Part shown: positions 1 to 7,920 of the stretch, piece after piece
Position numbering within the stretch: the stretch's first letter is position 1
Layout: each line of letters begins with the position of its first letter
Origin: Verticiella alkaliphila
GTDB lineage: Bacteria; Pseudomonadota; Gammaproteobacteria; Burkholderiales; Burkholderiaceae_B
Length of the DNA: 64,000 bases
Assembly: GCF_018904615.1 (NCBI RefSeq)
Contig: NZ_JADCNH010000007.1
Location: 99,583-163,582 of the forward strand
Direction: 5' to 3'
Position numbers and translations under genes: made by a program
Notes under the pieces: generated by a model
What the model was told of the DNA's origin: nothing
Seen by the model: the letters and a program-made list of their open reading frames with translations, nothing else
Databases searched by the model: none

Positions 1-519
1 GGCCATCAGGAGATTCTCGGTGCCGGTGACGGTGATCATGTCGGTGCGCACGATGGCGCCTTTCAGGCGATCCGCCCGCGCCACCACGAAGCCATGCTCC
101 ACGCGCACGTCGGCGCCCAGCGCCGCCAAGCCCTTGATGTGCTGATCCACCGGACGCTGACCGATGGCGCAGCCGCCGGGCAGGCTCACCCGGGCTTCGC
201 CGAAGCGCGCCACCAGGGGGCCCAGCACCAGGATCGAGGCACGCATCGTCTTCACAAGCTCATACGGCGCCTCGCAGGAGGTGAGCGCGTCGGCCTTGAG
301 CACGAGCGTGCCGGCGCCCTCTTGCGCCACCTTCACGCCCATCTGGCCCAGCAAGCGCGACAGGGTGTTGATGTCGTTCAGCTGCGGCACGTTGGTGAGC
401 CGCACGTCGTCGCCTGTCAGCAGGCTTGCGCACAGGATGGGCAACGCGGCGTTCTTGGCGCCGGAGACGACGACCTCGCCCTGCAGGCGCTGGCCGCCAG
501 TGATGTTCAGTTTATCCAT
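1..519 (-). CDS. murA: UDP-N-acetylglucosamine 1-carboxyvinyltransferase, N-terminal part (runs off the window)
   Basis: Cytoplasmic enzyme that transfers enolpyruvate from phosphoenolpyruvate to UDP-GlcNAc, the first committed step of peptidoglycan synthesis. Only the first 173 codons are inside the window; the family is about 420 residues long. The protein starts [20 protein letters not shown] and keeps the conserved Lys22-Asn23 pair and the mobile loop [14 protein letters not shown], whose Cys117 is the catalytic cysteine (Cys115 in the E. coli enzyme). It lies 52 bp downstream of the BolA-family gene on the same strand, the same ibaG-murA order as in enterobacteria, so it is probably transcribed with it. 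Identity is certain; the remaining two thirds cannot be judged. Confidence 0.97.
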   Translation of the reverse strand, partial: MDKLNITGGQRLQGEVVVSGAKNAALPILCASLLTGDDVRLTNVPQLNDINTLSRLLGQMGVKVAQEGAGTLVLKADALTSCEAPYELVKTMRASILVLGPLVARFGEARVSLPGGCAIGQRPVDQHIKGLAALGADVRVEHGFVVARADRLKGAIVRTDMITVTGTENLLMA

Positions 520-571
520 CGCATTCCAGGACGGCGGTGCCACGAGGGCGCCGCCAAAAGCATGTGGGGTG

Positions 572-823
572 TCAGGCGCCGCGGGCAGCGTGCTCGGCGG
601 GCGTGAGGGTGCGCATCGACAGCGCATGGATCTCGGCGCGCATCCGGTCGCCCAGCGCGGCATAGACCATCTGATGTCGGGCGATCGGGCGCTTGCCCTC
701 GAAGCCCGCACAGACGATCGTGGCCTCGAAATGCTGGCCGTCACCCGCGACCTCGACGCGTTCGCACGCGAGGCCGTCCAGGATGTACTGGCGCACCTGT
801 TCGGGGGTGGGCAGGGTTTGCAT
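572..823 (-). CDS. ibaG: BolA family protein (IbaG type)
   Basis: Small 83-residue BolA/IbaG protein, a family that binds [2Fe-2S] clusters together with monothiol glutaredoxins and is linked to acid and envelope stress. The start [14 protein letters not shown] is an ATG at 823 only 2 bp after the stop of the upstream ABC permease. The family signature is seen in [17 protein letters not shown] and in [12 protein letters not shown] near the C-terminus; the His before QMVY and the His of IHAL are the usual conserved histidines. The position between the mla/ABC genes and murA matches enterobacterial ibaG, which supports the symbol. A longer in-frame reading frame reaches back into the permease gene but has no support as coding sequence. 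Confidence 0.9.
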   Translation of the reverse strand: MQTLPTPEQVRQYILDGLACERVEVAGDGQHFEATIVCAGFEGKRPIARHQMVYAALGDRMRAEIHALSMRTLTPAEHAARGA

Positions 824-825
824 GG

Positions 826-1725
826 TCAACTCCGGAGCTTGTAGCCGCTGGCCAGCAAGCGCATCGCGCACGCGGCCAAGGCCAGGAAGACGCCGCCGAC
901 CACCGCCAGGCTGTGCCAAGGCGAGGCATCGGACAGGCCGAAGAAGCCGTAGCGGAACCCGTCGATCGCGTAGAACACCGGGTTCCAGTGCGAGACAGCC
1001 TGCCAGAAGGGCGGCAGCGTATTGATCGAATAGAACACGCCGGACAGGAAGGTGGCCGGCATGATGAGAAAGTTCTGGAACGCGGCGATCTGGTCGAACT
1101 TCTCGGCCCAGATGCCGGCGACCAGGCCGAGTGTGGCCATGTTGGCGCACGCGAGCACGGCGAAAGTGAGCATCCACAGCGGATGCGCGAGCATCGGCCC
1201 GGCAAAGATCAGCGTGACGAGCCACACGCCCATGCCCACCACGAGCCCGCGCACGACGGACGCGAGCACGTAGGCGCCGTAGAAGTCCAGATAGGACAGC
1301 GGCGGCAGGAGCACGAACACCAGGTTGCCCGTGACGCGACTCTGGATGAGCGAGGAAGACGCGTTGGAGAACGCGTTCTGCAGCATGCTCATCATCACCA
1401 GCCCGGGCACCAGGAAGTTGACGTACGGAATCTGGTCGTATACGCGGACGTGGTCTTCCAGCACATGCGCGAACACGAGCAGGTAGAGCAAGGCGGTGAC
1501 CACAGGCGCGGCCACGGTCTGGAAGCTCACCTTGTAGAAGCGCAACAGCTCCTTGTAGAAGAGCGTCGGAAAGCCCGAGCCGCCGCGCAGATCAGGTACC
1601 TGCAGGGGCGTCTGCGCCGCAACGTCCATGCGGGTCGGTGCGGGCACGCCCTGCGGCCGGTGCTTGGGGGTGACGGGTGCCGCGGCGTCTGCGGCCATCT
1701 GCGCGGCCGTGCGATCCGCACTCAT
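826..1725 (-). CDS. ABC-2 type transport permease (YadH-like)
   Basis: Membrane subunit (299 residues) of an ABC-2 type exporter. After a Pro/Ala-rich cytoplasmic N-terminus of about 50 residues there are six likely hydrophobic segments, beginning VAAPVVTALLYLLVFAHV and ending near the C-terminus with LAVVGGVFLALAACAMRLLA. The motif FLSGVFYSINTLPPFWQ, with the preceding FQNFLIMPATF, is typical of the ABC-2 family (YadH, NodJ). The ATG at 1725 overlaps the stop of the upstream ATPase as ATGA, so the two are translationally coupled partners. The transported substrate is unknown; YadGH-like pairs sit beside mla genes in many Burkholderiales. Confidence 0.9.
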   Translation of the reverse strand: MSADRTAAQMAADAAAPVTPKHRPQGVPAPTRMDVAAQTPLQVPDLRGGSGFPTLFYKELLRFYKVSFQTVAAPVVTALLYLLVFAHVLEDHVRVYDQIPYVNFLVPGLVMMSMLQNAFSNASSSLIQSRVTGNLVFVLLPPLSYLDFYGAYVLASVVRGLVVGMGVWLVTLIFAGPMLAHPLWMLTFAVLACANMATLGLVAGIWAEKFDQIAAFQNFLIMPATFLSGVFYSINTLPPFWQAVSHWNPVFYAIDGFRYGFFGLSDASPWHSLAVVGGVFLALAACAMRLLASGYKLRS

Positions 1726-2555
1726 GCGCTCACCTCGGTCGGTTCGTCCTCGGCACGTGCGGCCTCGCTCGTGCCACCGGCCAGCGCCGGATCCCCCCGC
1801 ATGATGCGCACGAAGGCCTCCTCGAGATCGGCACCACCCACCTGCCTGACGAGGGCGGCCGTGCGATCCAGGGCGACGATGCGCCCGGCCTTCAGCATGG
1901 CAACCCGGCCGCACAGGGCCTCGGCTTCTTCCAGGTAATGCGTGGTGAGCAGAATGGTGTGTCCTTGCTGATTCAGGCGGACGATGAATTCCCAGAGCGT
2001 GCGGCGCAGATCGACGTCCACGCCGGCCGTCGGCTCGTCCAGCACGATCACGGGCGGACGATGCACCAGCGCCTGCGCCACCAGCACGCGACGCTTCATG
2101 CCGCCCGACAGCGCGCGCATGTTCGTGTCGGCCTTGTCGGCCAGACCCAGGCTCGCGAGGATCTCGTCGATCCAGTCATCGTTACGGCGCAGGCCGAAGT
2201 AGCCCGACTGGATACGCAAGGTCTCACGAACGGTGAAGAAGGGGTCGAAGACGAGCTCCTGGGGCACCACCCCGAGGGCGCGACGTGCCCGGGCGGCATC
2301 GTGGGCCACATCGTAGCCACACACGGAGACATGCCCTTGCGTGGCGGCGGACAAACCCGCGAGCACGGAGATGAGTGTCGTCTTGCCGGCACCGTTCGGC
2401 CCAAGCAGCCCGAAGAATTCGCCCGCCTCGATGGTGAGATTGACGTCATCGAGCGCCTGAAAGCCTGGGGGCTGGGCGACGCCGCGCAGCCGCTGCCCGA
2501 GACTGCGGCGCGGCGTGTAGATCTTGGTGAGGTGTTCGATGCGAACGACGGACAT
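1722..2555 (-). CDS. ABC transporter ATP-binding protein (YadG-like)
   Basis: ATPase partner (277 residues) of the following ABC-2 permease. Walker A GPNGAGKTTLIS, signature ALSGGMKRRVLVAQAL, Walker B VIVLDEPTAGVD and the switch histidine in LLTTHYLEEAE are all intact, so it should hydrolyse ATP. The pair resembles the YadGH exporters, with no defined substrate. It begins a group of four tightly spaced genes (ATPase, permease, ibaG, murA) and has its own AT-rich 80-bp upstream gap with a TATAAT hexamer, so it may have a promoter separate from mlaFEDAC. Usually a STAS gene (mlaB) lies between mlaC and this ATPase in related bacteria; there is none here. Confidence 0.92.
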   Translation of the reverse strand: MSVVRIEHLTKIYTPRRSLGQRLRGVAQPPGFQALDDVNLTIEAGEFFGLLGPNGAGKTTLISVLAGLSAATQGHVSVCGYDVAHDAARARRALGVVPQELVFDPFFTVRETLRIQSGYFGLRRNDDWIDEILASLGLADKADTNMRALSGGMKRRVLVAQALVHRPPVIVLDEPTAGVDVDLRRTLWEFIVRLNQQGHTILLTTHYLEEAEALCGRVAMLKAGRIVALDRTAALVRQVGGADLEEAFVRIMRGDPALAGGTSEAARAEDEPTEVSA

Positions 2556-2582
2556 GGTGGGGGCAATGAGGCCAAGCCGTCA

Positions 2583-2588
2583 ATTATA
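2583..2588 (-). promoter_or_regulatory. candidate -10 element upstream of the YadGH-like genes
   Basis: A perfect TATAAT hexamer on the minus strand, 28 bp before the ATPase start, inside the only AT-rich patch between mlaC and the ATPase. No good -35 hexamer is seen at 16-18 bp, where the hairpin at 2604-2625 lies, so this is a tentative promoter. Confidence 0.3.
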
Positions 2589-2603
2589 GGCAATGCGGAG
2601 AAC

Positions 2604-2625
2604 TGACGCCCCGCGAGGGGCGTCA
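2604..2625 (-). terminator. hairpin after mlaC, terminator-like without a T tract
   Basis: Perfect 9-bp inverted repeat TGACGCCCC / GGGGCGTCA with a 4-nt loop, 11 bp after the mlaC stop codon. There is no run of T after it on the minus strand, so it is either a weak or Rho-assisted terminator, or a 3' stabilising hairpin, separating the mla genes from the YadGH-like genes. Confidence 0.45.
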
Positions 2626-2636
2626 GCGGGTACGGA

Positions 2637-3293
2637 TTACTGATTGCGCTGGTTCAGCGTGGCGATCAGGCCGTCGATACCGTTCTGCTGGATCTGCTGG
2701 GCGAACTGGTTGCGATAGTTCTGGATCAACCAGATGCCTTCGACGCTGATGTCGTAGACGCGCCAGCCCTGGGACGTGCGCTCCAGGCGATAGTCCACGG
2801 CAGCCGGCTGGCTGCCGGGCTGACGGACCTGCGTGTTGACGACAACGTCGTCGGCCTTGGCATCGCCACGGAACGGCAGCATCACGATGCTGGTCTGGGG
2901 CGACACCTGGCGGAAGGCGCCGCTGTAGGTGCGCACGAGCGTGCCGCGAAAGCCTTGGACCAGCTGCTCACGCTGCTGCGGGCTGGCGTCGCGCCAGTTG
3001 CGGCCCACGGCCAGGCGCGTGGTCTTCTCGAAGTCCACATAGGGCAGAACGCGCTCGTCCACCACCTGGTTGATGCGGCGCACGTTGCCTTCCTGCAGCG
3101 CCTTGTCCTGCTTGAGCACGTTGAGCACGTCCTCGGCCACCGCCTTCACGAAGGCATCCGGGGCACCGTTGGGATCGGGTTTGGCCTGGGCCTGCACGGC
3201 ACCCGCGGCAGCCAGCAGGGACAGGCCAGTCACGGCTGCCAGGGCACCGCGGCGCAGTGCCTTCCAGGGTTGGGAAGAAAGCATGAACATCAT
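2637..3293 (-). CDS. mlaC: MlaC, periplasmic phospholipid-binding protein
   Basis: Periplasmic shuttle (218 residues) that carries phospholipids between the MlaA-porin complex in the outer membrane and the MlaFED complex in the inner membrane; also annotated as toluene tolerance protein Ttg2D. A Sec signal peptide ends at about residue 37 (GLSLLAAAGAVQAQA). The mature part has the family features RLAVGRNWRDASPQQREQLV and FRGTLVRTYSGAF, and the GWRVYDISVEGIWLIQNYR segment near the end. The ATG at 3293 is preceded by AAGGATGG; further Met codons follow at residues 2 and 4. It follows mlaA by 18 bp in the same operon. Confidence 0.95.
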   Translation of the reverse strand: MMFMLSSQPWKALRRGALAAVTGLSLLAAAGAVQAQAKPDPNGAPDAFVKAVAEDVLNVLKQDKALQEGNVRRINQVVDERVLPYVDFEKTTRLAVGRNWRDASPQQREQLVQGFRGTLVRTYSGAFRQVSPQTSIVMLPFRGDAKADDVVVNTQVRQPGSQPAAVDYRLERTSQGWRVYDISVEGIWLIQNYRNQFAQQIQQNGIDGLIATLNQRNQ

Positions 3294-3311
3294 GAAACCA
3301 TCCTTGTGTGA

Positions 3312-4091
3312 TCAGGGGCGTGCCGGGGTCGCGGCAGGCGCCGTATCGGCGGGGTCGTCGTAGTCCGGCAGGTTGTAGTCCGGCAGTGCGTCCTTGCCCA
3401 GCGATTGATTGATAAGGGCCTGGCGCCGCTGCAGGTAGGCGTCACGCACGAAGCTGTACGGGTCCAGGGCAATGTCGTCGACCAGATCGCCCGTTTCGAG
3501 AAGGCGCTCGCGGTCGCTCACGACACGGAATCCCAACAGCGAGTTTCGTACCCGGATGTTGTCCATGTCGAAGAGCACGTTGCCGACCGAATCCACCGCC
3601 ACGCCGGCCGTATCGCGCACGGTGCTCGGGCCGAGCAGCGGCAGAACGAGATAAGGTCCGGAAGGCAAGCCCCAGACACCCAGCGTGGAGCCGAAGTTGC
3701 GCGGGATCGAGGGCACACCTGCATCCGTGGCGACATCGAAGCAGCCCAGGCCGCCCACGGTGGTGTTCATGAGCACCCGGCCGACCATGTTGATGCCGTC
3801 CGGCACCTGGCCCTGCAGGAAGCTGTTGGCCGAATACCAGACGTCGCGCAGGTTGCCGAAGAAGTTGGCGGCGCAACTGCGCACCGGGCGCGGCGTCACG
3901 CGCTGGTAGGCCGTGGCCACCGGCTTCAACACGGCGCGATCGACGGTGTCGTTGAAGGCATAGATCGAGCGGTTCATGCCCTCCCAGGGGTCACGCGGAT
4001 CCGGCGTGCCGGAAGTGGCGGCACAGCCCGCCAGGAGCAGGGCTGCGGCCGTGGCGGCCGCCGTGCGCGGGAACGTCGATGCTTGGGTCAT
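3312..4091 (-). CDS. mlaA: MlaA, outer-membrane lipoprotein (VacJ)
   Basis: Outer-membrane lipoprotein (259 residues) that removes mislocalised phospholipids from the outer leaflet together with porins. A lipoprotein signal ends in the lipobox LAGC with Cys23 as lipidation site; Ala at +2 is compatible with outer-membrane sorting. The VacJ domain begins DPWEGMNRSIYAFNDTVDRA and contains NFFGNLRDVWYSANSFLQG and the NFGSTLGVWGLPSGPYLVLP stretch diagnostic for the family. The last 30 residues are acidic and Pro-rich. Its start overlaps the mlaD stop as ATGA. In enterobacteria mlaA is elsewhere in the genome; inclusion in the mla operon is the Burkholderiales arrangement. Confidence 0.95.
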   Translation of the reverse strand: MTQASTFPRTAAATAAALLLAGCAATSGTPDPRDPWEGMNRSIYAFNDTVDRAVLKPVATAYQRVTPRPVRSCAANFFGNLRDVWYSANSFLQGQVPDGINMVGRVLMNTTVGGLGCFDVATDAGVPSIPRNFGSTLGVWGLPSGPYLVLPLLGPSTVRDTAGVAVDSVGNVLFDMDNIRVRNSLLGFRVVSDRERLLETGDLVDDIALDPYSFVRDAYLQRRQALINQSLGKDALPDYNLPDYDDPADTAPAATPARP

Positions 4092-4609
4092 GGTGTCTGG
4101 GGGGCAGGAGCGCTCTGGGGAGCCGGAGCACTGTTGTTGTTCGACGCCGTTCCCTGGTTGTTCGCCATGCTGTAGAGGAAACGGCTGATGAGATTCTCCA
4201 GGACGATGGCGCCCTGGGTATAGGTGATGCGCGCGTTATCGGCCAGCAGCTTGTCTTCGCTGCCGGGCTCGAGGCCGACGTACTGCTCGCCGAGCAGGCC
4301 CGACGTGAGAATACTGGCGGACGAGTCTGACGGGAATTCAATGCCTTGCTGCAGGCGCATGGTCACCAGGGCCTGGAAGGACTGGTCATCGAACTCGATC
4401 GATTCGACGCGGCCCACCACGACGCCAGCGCTGCGCACAGCCGAGCGCGCCTTCAGCCCGCCCACGTTGTTGAACTGGGCGGTGACCGTATAGCTGGGCC
4501 CCAGGGACACCGAGCCCAGGTTGCCGGCGCGCAGCGCCAGGAACGCCACGGCGGCCGCGCCCAGCAGCACGAACAGCCCTACCCAGAAATCCACCTTGCT
4601 ACGTGCCAT
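4088..4609 (-). CDS. mlaD: MlaD, MCE-domain lipid transport protein
   Basis: Inner-membrane anchored MCE protein (173 residues) that forms the hexameric periplasmic ring of the MlaFEDB lipid transporter. A single N-terminal membrane helix (VDFWVGLFVLLGAAAVAFLA) is followed by one MCE domain, with YTVTAQFNNVGGLKARSAVR and GVVVGRVESIEF as the core motif and GLLGEQYVGLEPGS at its end. The C-terminal 20 residues are low-complexity (Asn, Pro, Ala, Gln). Starts 12 bp after mlaE and overlaps mlaA by 4 bp. Confidence 0.96.
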   Translation of the reverse strand: MARSKVDFWVGLFVLLGAAAVAFLALRAGNLGSVSLGPSYTVTAQFNNVGGLKARSAVRSAGVVVGRVESIEFDDQSFQALVTMRLQQGIEFPSDSSASILTSGLLGEQYVGLEPGSEDKLLADNARITYTQGAIVLENLISRFLYSMANNQGTASNNNSAPAPQSAPAPQTP

Positions 4610-4621
4610 GAGAAACCTCGA

Positions 4622-5410
4622 TCAATTACCGAACATCAACGCCGTGAGCAGGAAATCCAGCCCCAGCACGGCGAGCGAGCCGACCACCACCGTGCGGGTG
4701 GTCGCGCGCGAAACCCCCTCGGGGGTGGGACGGGCTTGCCAGCCTTGGAACAGCGCGATCAGCGTGACGGCCACGCCGAAGACCACGCTCTTGATGATGC
4801 CGTTGACGACGTCGTCGCGCACGTCGACACCCGCCTGCATCTGCGACCAGAACGCACCGTTGTCCACGCCGATCATCTGCACGCCGACCAGCCAGCCGCC
4901 CAGGATGCCCAGGGCGGAGAAGATGGCCGCCAGCACCGGCATGGCGATGATGCCGCCCCAGAGGCGTGGCGCGACGACGCGCCGCAGCGGATCGACGGCC
5001 ATGACTTCCATGGCGGACAACTGCTCGCCGGCCTTCATGAGACCGATCTCGGCCGTCAGCGACGTGCCCGCACGCCCCGCAAAGAGCAATGCCGTGACCA
5101 CCGGGCCGAGCTCGCGCACCAGCGACAGCGCCACGAGCACGCCCAGCGAATCCTCGGCGCCGAACCGGCTGAGGGTGTAGTACCCCTGCAGCCCCAGGAC
5201 CAGCCCGACGAACGTGCCGGAGACGGCAATGATGACGAGCGAGTGATTGCCGAGGAAGTGCACCTGCTGCACGACGAGGCGGGGCCGGGCGAGGCAGATG
5301 CCCGTGCGGCCGAGCACCCCAAGCAGAAAGCGCGCGAAATACCCCAACGCGCCGATGCTCTCGCGCACGCGCCAGCCGATCCAGGAGATACCGTTGACCA
5401 ACGCGCTCAT
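4622..5410 (-). CDS. mlaE: MlaE, lipid ABC transporter permease
   Basis: Permease (262 residues) of the MlaFEDB complex. The translation has the MlaE-family features: an amphipathic N-terminal helix, membrane helices from about residue 50, and the conserved [20 protein letters not shown] segment followed by [21 protein letters not shown], which contacts the ATPase. The ATG at 5410 overlaps the mlaF stop (ATGA), so translation is coupled. Longer in-frame versions only extend into mlaF. Confidence 0.95.
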   Translation of the reverse strand: MSALVNGISWIGWRVRESIGALGYFARFLLGVLGRTGICLARPRLVVQQVHFLGNHSLVIIAVSGTFVGLVLGLQGYYTLSRFGAEDSLGVLVALSLVRELGPVVTALLFAGRAGTSLTAEIGLMKAGEQLSAMEVMAVDPLRRVVAPRLWGGIIAMPVLAAIFSALGILGGWLVGVQMIGVDNGAFWSQMQAGVDVRDDVVNGIIKSVVFGVAVTLIALFQGWQARPTPEGVSRATTRTVVVGSLAVLGLDFLLTALMFGN

Positions 5411-6264
5411 GGCTTGTCCCCCCGCGCGCCCGGGGCACGACGCTGCTGCCGCTCCTGCCAGGCGAGGAATGCCGGTGTCTCGGCATAGTGAAAGGCGACG
5501 GGGCCATCCGGCTCGCCCTGCAGGAACTGCTGGACGTAAGGGTCCGGGCTTACCTGCATCTCGGCGGGTGTGCCGCCGGCCTTGAGCTCGCGTTGACCGA
5601 CGAGGTAGGCATGATCGGCGATGGAGAAGGACTCCTGGACGTCGTGCGTGATGAGGAGCGAGGCGCAACCGAGCCGATCCGACAGGCTGCGGATGAGCTG
5701 CGCGGTGACCCCCATGGAGATCGGGTCCAGCCCGGCGAAGGGCTCGTCGTAGAGCACCAGCGCCGGATCGAGCACGATGGCGCGCGCCAGGGCCACCCGG
5801 CGGGCCATGCCGCCCGAGATCTCGGCCGGGCGCAGATGTGCCGCCGCGCGCAGACCGACGGCATACAAAGTCTCCAGGACCTTGTCGCGCAACTCGGCCT
5901 CGCCCAGCCGCGCATGCTCGCGCAGCGGGAACGCGACGTTCTCGAAGACATTCAGATCGGTGAAGAGCGCGCCTTGCTGGAAGAGCACGCCCATGCGCTG
6001 GCGCACCGCGCGCAGCGCATCGGCGCTCGCGGTGGCGAGATCCTGCCCGAAGGCGAGCACGCGCCCCTGCTGGGCCAAGATCTGGCCGGTGGCCGCGCGC
6101 AGCAGCGTGGTCTTGCCGCTGCCCGAGCCGCCCAGCAGTGCGACGACTTCGCCGCGACGCACCGTGATGTCGATGCCAGCCAGCACAGGCGCACCGCCAT
6201 AACCGACAGCAAGGCCCTCGAAGACGAGAACAGCCTCGTCACCGGCGGAAGGGTTGGGATTCAT
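5407..6264 (-). CDS. mlaF: MlaF, lipid ABC transporter ATPase
   Basis: Cytoplasmic ATPase (285 residues) that powers MlaFEDB lipid transport. Walker [13 protein letters not shown], signature [15 protein letters not shown], Walker [14 protein letters not shown] and the switch His in [10 protein letters not shown] are intact. I chose the ATG at 6264 ([12 protein letters not shown]); an in-frame TTG six codons upstream is less likely. First gene of the operon mlaF-E-D-A-C, whose members are joined by 4-bp overlaps or gaps below 20 bp. The 102-bp space before it contains an 18-bp near-palindrome. Confidence 0.95.
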   Translation of the reverse strand: MNPNPSAGDEAVLVFEGLAVGYGGAPVLAGIDITVRRGEVVALLGGSGSGKTTLLRAATGQILAQQGRVLAFGQDLATASADALRAVRQRMGVLFQQGALFTDLNVFENVAFPLREHARLGEAELRDKVLETLYAVGLRAAAHLRPAEISGGMARRVALARAIVLDPALVLYDEPFAGLDPISMGVTAQLIRSLSDRLGCASLLITHDVQESFSIADHAYLVGQRELKAGGTPAEMQVSPDPYVQQFLQGEPDGPVAFHYAETPAFLAWQERQQRRAPGARGDKP

Positions 6265-6330
6265 AAGGCGGGATTCTACCAATCCGGAGACACAAGCTGA
6301 CGAGCCGTGCGTGCTACGCGCCGTAACCCG

Positions 6331-6348
6331 TGAAACAATATTGTCTCA
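6331..6348. promoter_or_regulatory. 18-bp near-palindrome upstream of mlaF
   Basis: TGAAACAATATTGTCTCA pairs at 16 of 18 positions, with a perfect ACAATATTGT core, in an AT-rich island between the Lrp-type gene stop (6367) and mlaF (6264). The symmetry and position suggest an operator controlling the mla operon; the binding protein is unknown. Confidence 0.35.
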
Positions 6349-6366
6349 AAAAAGCCACATGCTGTC

Positions 6367-6843
6367 TCACAAGCCCACCGCCGTCGTCTCCTTGATGGTG
6401 CGAAGCACAAAGCTCGACCGCATGTCGACCACGGCGGGATGCTGCATGAGGGTGTCCATGGCGAATCGCGAGAAATGTGCCAGGTCCTCCACCTGGATCC
6501 GCAGCAGATAGTCCATGTCGCCCGTCGTGGCGTAGCACGCGGCCACCTCGGGCCAGCGCGCCACTGCGCGCGCGAAATCCGCGAGCGGCTCGTGATCGCC
6601 CTGGGCCTGCTTCTGCAGACGCACTTCGACGTAGGCCGCCAGACCGAAGCCGACCTTCTCGGCATCGACCAGCGCCACGTACTGGCGGATCACGCCCAGC
6701 GACTCCAGCCGGCGCACGCGTCGAAGACAGGGGCTGGGCGAGAGCGACACTCGCTCGGCGAGCTCCTGATTGGTCAGTCGGCAGTCGCGCTGCAACTCGG
6801 CAAGGATGCGCAGATCCGTTCGGTCAAGATCGATATCAGCCAT
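6367..6843 (-). CDS. Lrp/AsnC family transcriptional regulator
   Basis: DNA-binding regulator of the leucine-responsive/asparagine family (158 residues). An N-terminal winged helix-turn-helix (LDRTDLRILAELQRDCRLTN, then ELAERVSLSPSPCLRRV) is followed by an RAM/AsnC ligand-binding domain with GDMDYLLRIQVEDL near residue 108. It is divergent from phhA with 155 bp between the two starts, so it probably controls phenylalanine hydroxylase in response to an aromatic amino acid. That role is inferred from position; other Lrp-family regulators of this size act on bkd or put genes. Confidence 0.9.
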   Translation of the reverse strand: MADIDLDRTDLRILAELQRDCRLTNQELAERVSLSPSPCLRRVRRLESLGVIRQYVALVDAEKVGFGLAAYVEVRLQKQAQGDHEPLADFARAVARWPEVAACYATTGDMDYLLRIQVEDLAHFSRFAMDTLMQHPAVVDMRSSFVLRTIKETTAVGL

Positions 6844-6998
6844 GGCATTGCTCTACAGGGTCGATTTCGCGCATTTTATTGCGCGAACGCCGCCTTGAGA
6901 GGCCAACTTGGCAATCTTTCGCCCCGCCAATCTCCCTACAATTTTTCGATGGGTCTGCGCCTTGCGGCCCGCCTGGCGAACGCCACGAGGAGACAATC

Positions 6999-7877
6999 AT
7001 GCAAACCACCGCCAAGCCCGTCACCTACGGCGCCAGCGATCGCCCGCCCCGTGGCGACTACTCCCGCGCCCGCGAAGACTACACCTGCGATCAGGGCTGG
7101 GACGCCTACACGGCAGACGAACACGGGCGCTACGCGCGGCTCGTTGCCCGCCAGCTCAAGCACGTCGAAGGTCGAGCCTGCGACGAATTCATCGCGGCGC
7201 TCTCCCACCTGGGCGACGCGCAGGGCATCCCGCGCTTCGAAAACATCAATCAACTGCTCAAGCCTGCGACTGGCTGGGAAATCGTCGCGGTGCCTGGCCT
7301 CATCCCCGAGCGCGAATTCTTCACCCTGCTCGCCAACCGACGCTTTCCGGTCACCTATTGGCTGCGCACGGAGGCCGAGTTCGATTACATCGTCGAGCCG
7401 GACCTCTTTCACGACCTGTTCGGCCACGTGCCGCTGCTCTTCGATCCCGTGTTCGCGGATTACATCCAGGCGTTCGGCGCCGGCGGGCTGAAGGCGGAGG
7501 GGCTGCATGCGCTGGAGTATCTGTCCCGAATCTACTGGTACACCGTGGAATTCGGCATCATGCAGACGCCCAAGGGCCTGCGCGCCTACGGCGCCGGCAT
7601 CCTGTCCTCGGTGGGCGAACTCGAGCACTGCCTGACCTCGCCCCAGCCGAACCGGGTGGCCTTCGACGCGCTGCGCCTCATGCGCACGCGCTACAAGATC
7701 GACACCTACCAGGAAACCTACTTCGTGATCGAGAGCTTCGACGAGCTCTTCGACGCGACCGCGCCGGATTTCGCGCCCCTCTACCAGGCGCTGCGCGACC
7801 TGCCGGAGCTGCCAGCCAATGCCGTCGAGCCGGGGGAGCGCACCTACGCGCCCAACCCGCTCGCCCAGCCGGCCTGA
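6999..7877 (+). CDS. phhA: phenylalanine 4-monooxygenase
   Basis: Tetrahydropterin- and iron-dependent hydroxylase (292 residues) that converts phenylalanine to tyrosine in the cytoplasm. The iron ligands are visible as His138 and His143 in LFHDLFGHVPLL and Glu184 in IYWYTVEFGI. The start has a clear ribosome site (GAGGAGA, 6 bp before the ATG). The size is that of bacterial single-domain enzymes without an ACT domain. No pterin carbinolamine dehydratase (phhB) lies beside it. A TACAAT hexamer at 6937-6942 may be the -10 element, with no good -35, as expected for an activated promoter. Confidence 0.96.
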   Translation: MQTTAKPVTYGASDRPPRGDYSRAREDYTCDQGWDAYTADEHGRYARLVARQLKHVEGRACDEFIAALSHLGDAQGIPRFENINQLLKPATGWEIVAVPGLIPEREFFTLLANRRFPVTYWLRTEAEFDYIVEPDLFHDLFGHVPLLFDPVFADYIQAFGAGGLKAEGLHALEYLSRIYWYTVEFGIMQTPKGLRAYGAGILSSVGELEHCLTSPQPNRVAFDALRLMRTRYKIDTYQETYFVIESFDELFDATAPDFAPLYQALRDLPELPANAVEPGERTYAPNPLAQPA

Positions 7878-7893
7878 TCCGGCGATGCGTGGA

Positions 7894-7916
7894 GCCGGCC
7901 GCCGCGCGCGGCCGGC
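7894..7916. terminator. GC-rich hairpin between convergent genes
   Basis: Perfect 9-bp stem GCCGGCCGC / GCGGCCGGC with a 5-nt loop in the 43-bp gap between the phhA stop and the stop of the convergent Bug gene. No T tract on either side; probably a shared, Rho-independent-like or blocking hairpin. Confidence 0.45.
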
Positions 7917-7920
7917 GCGT

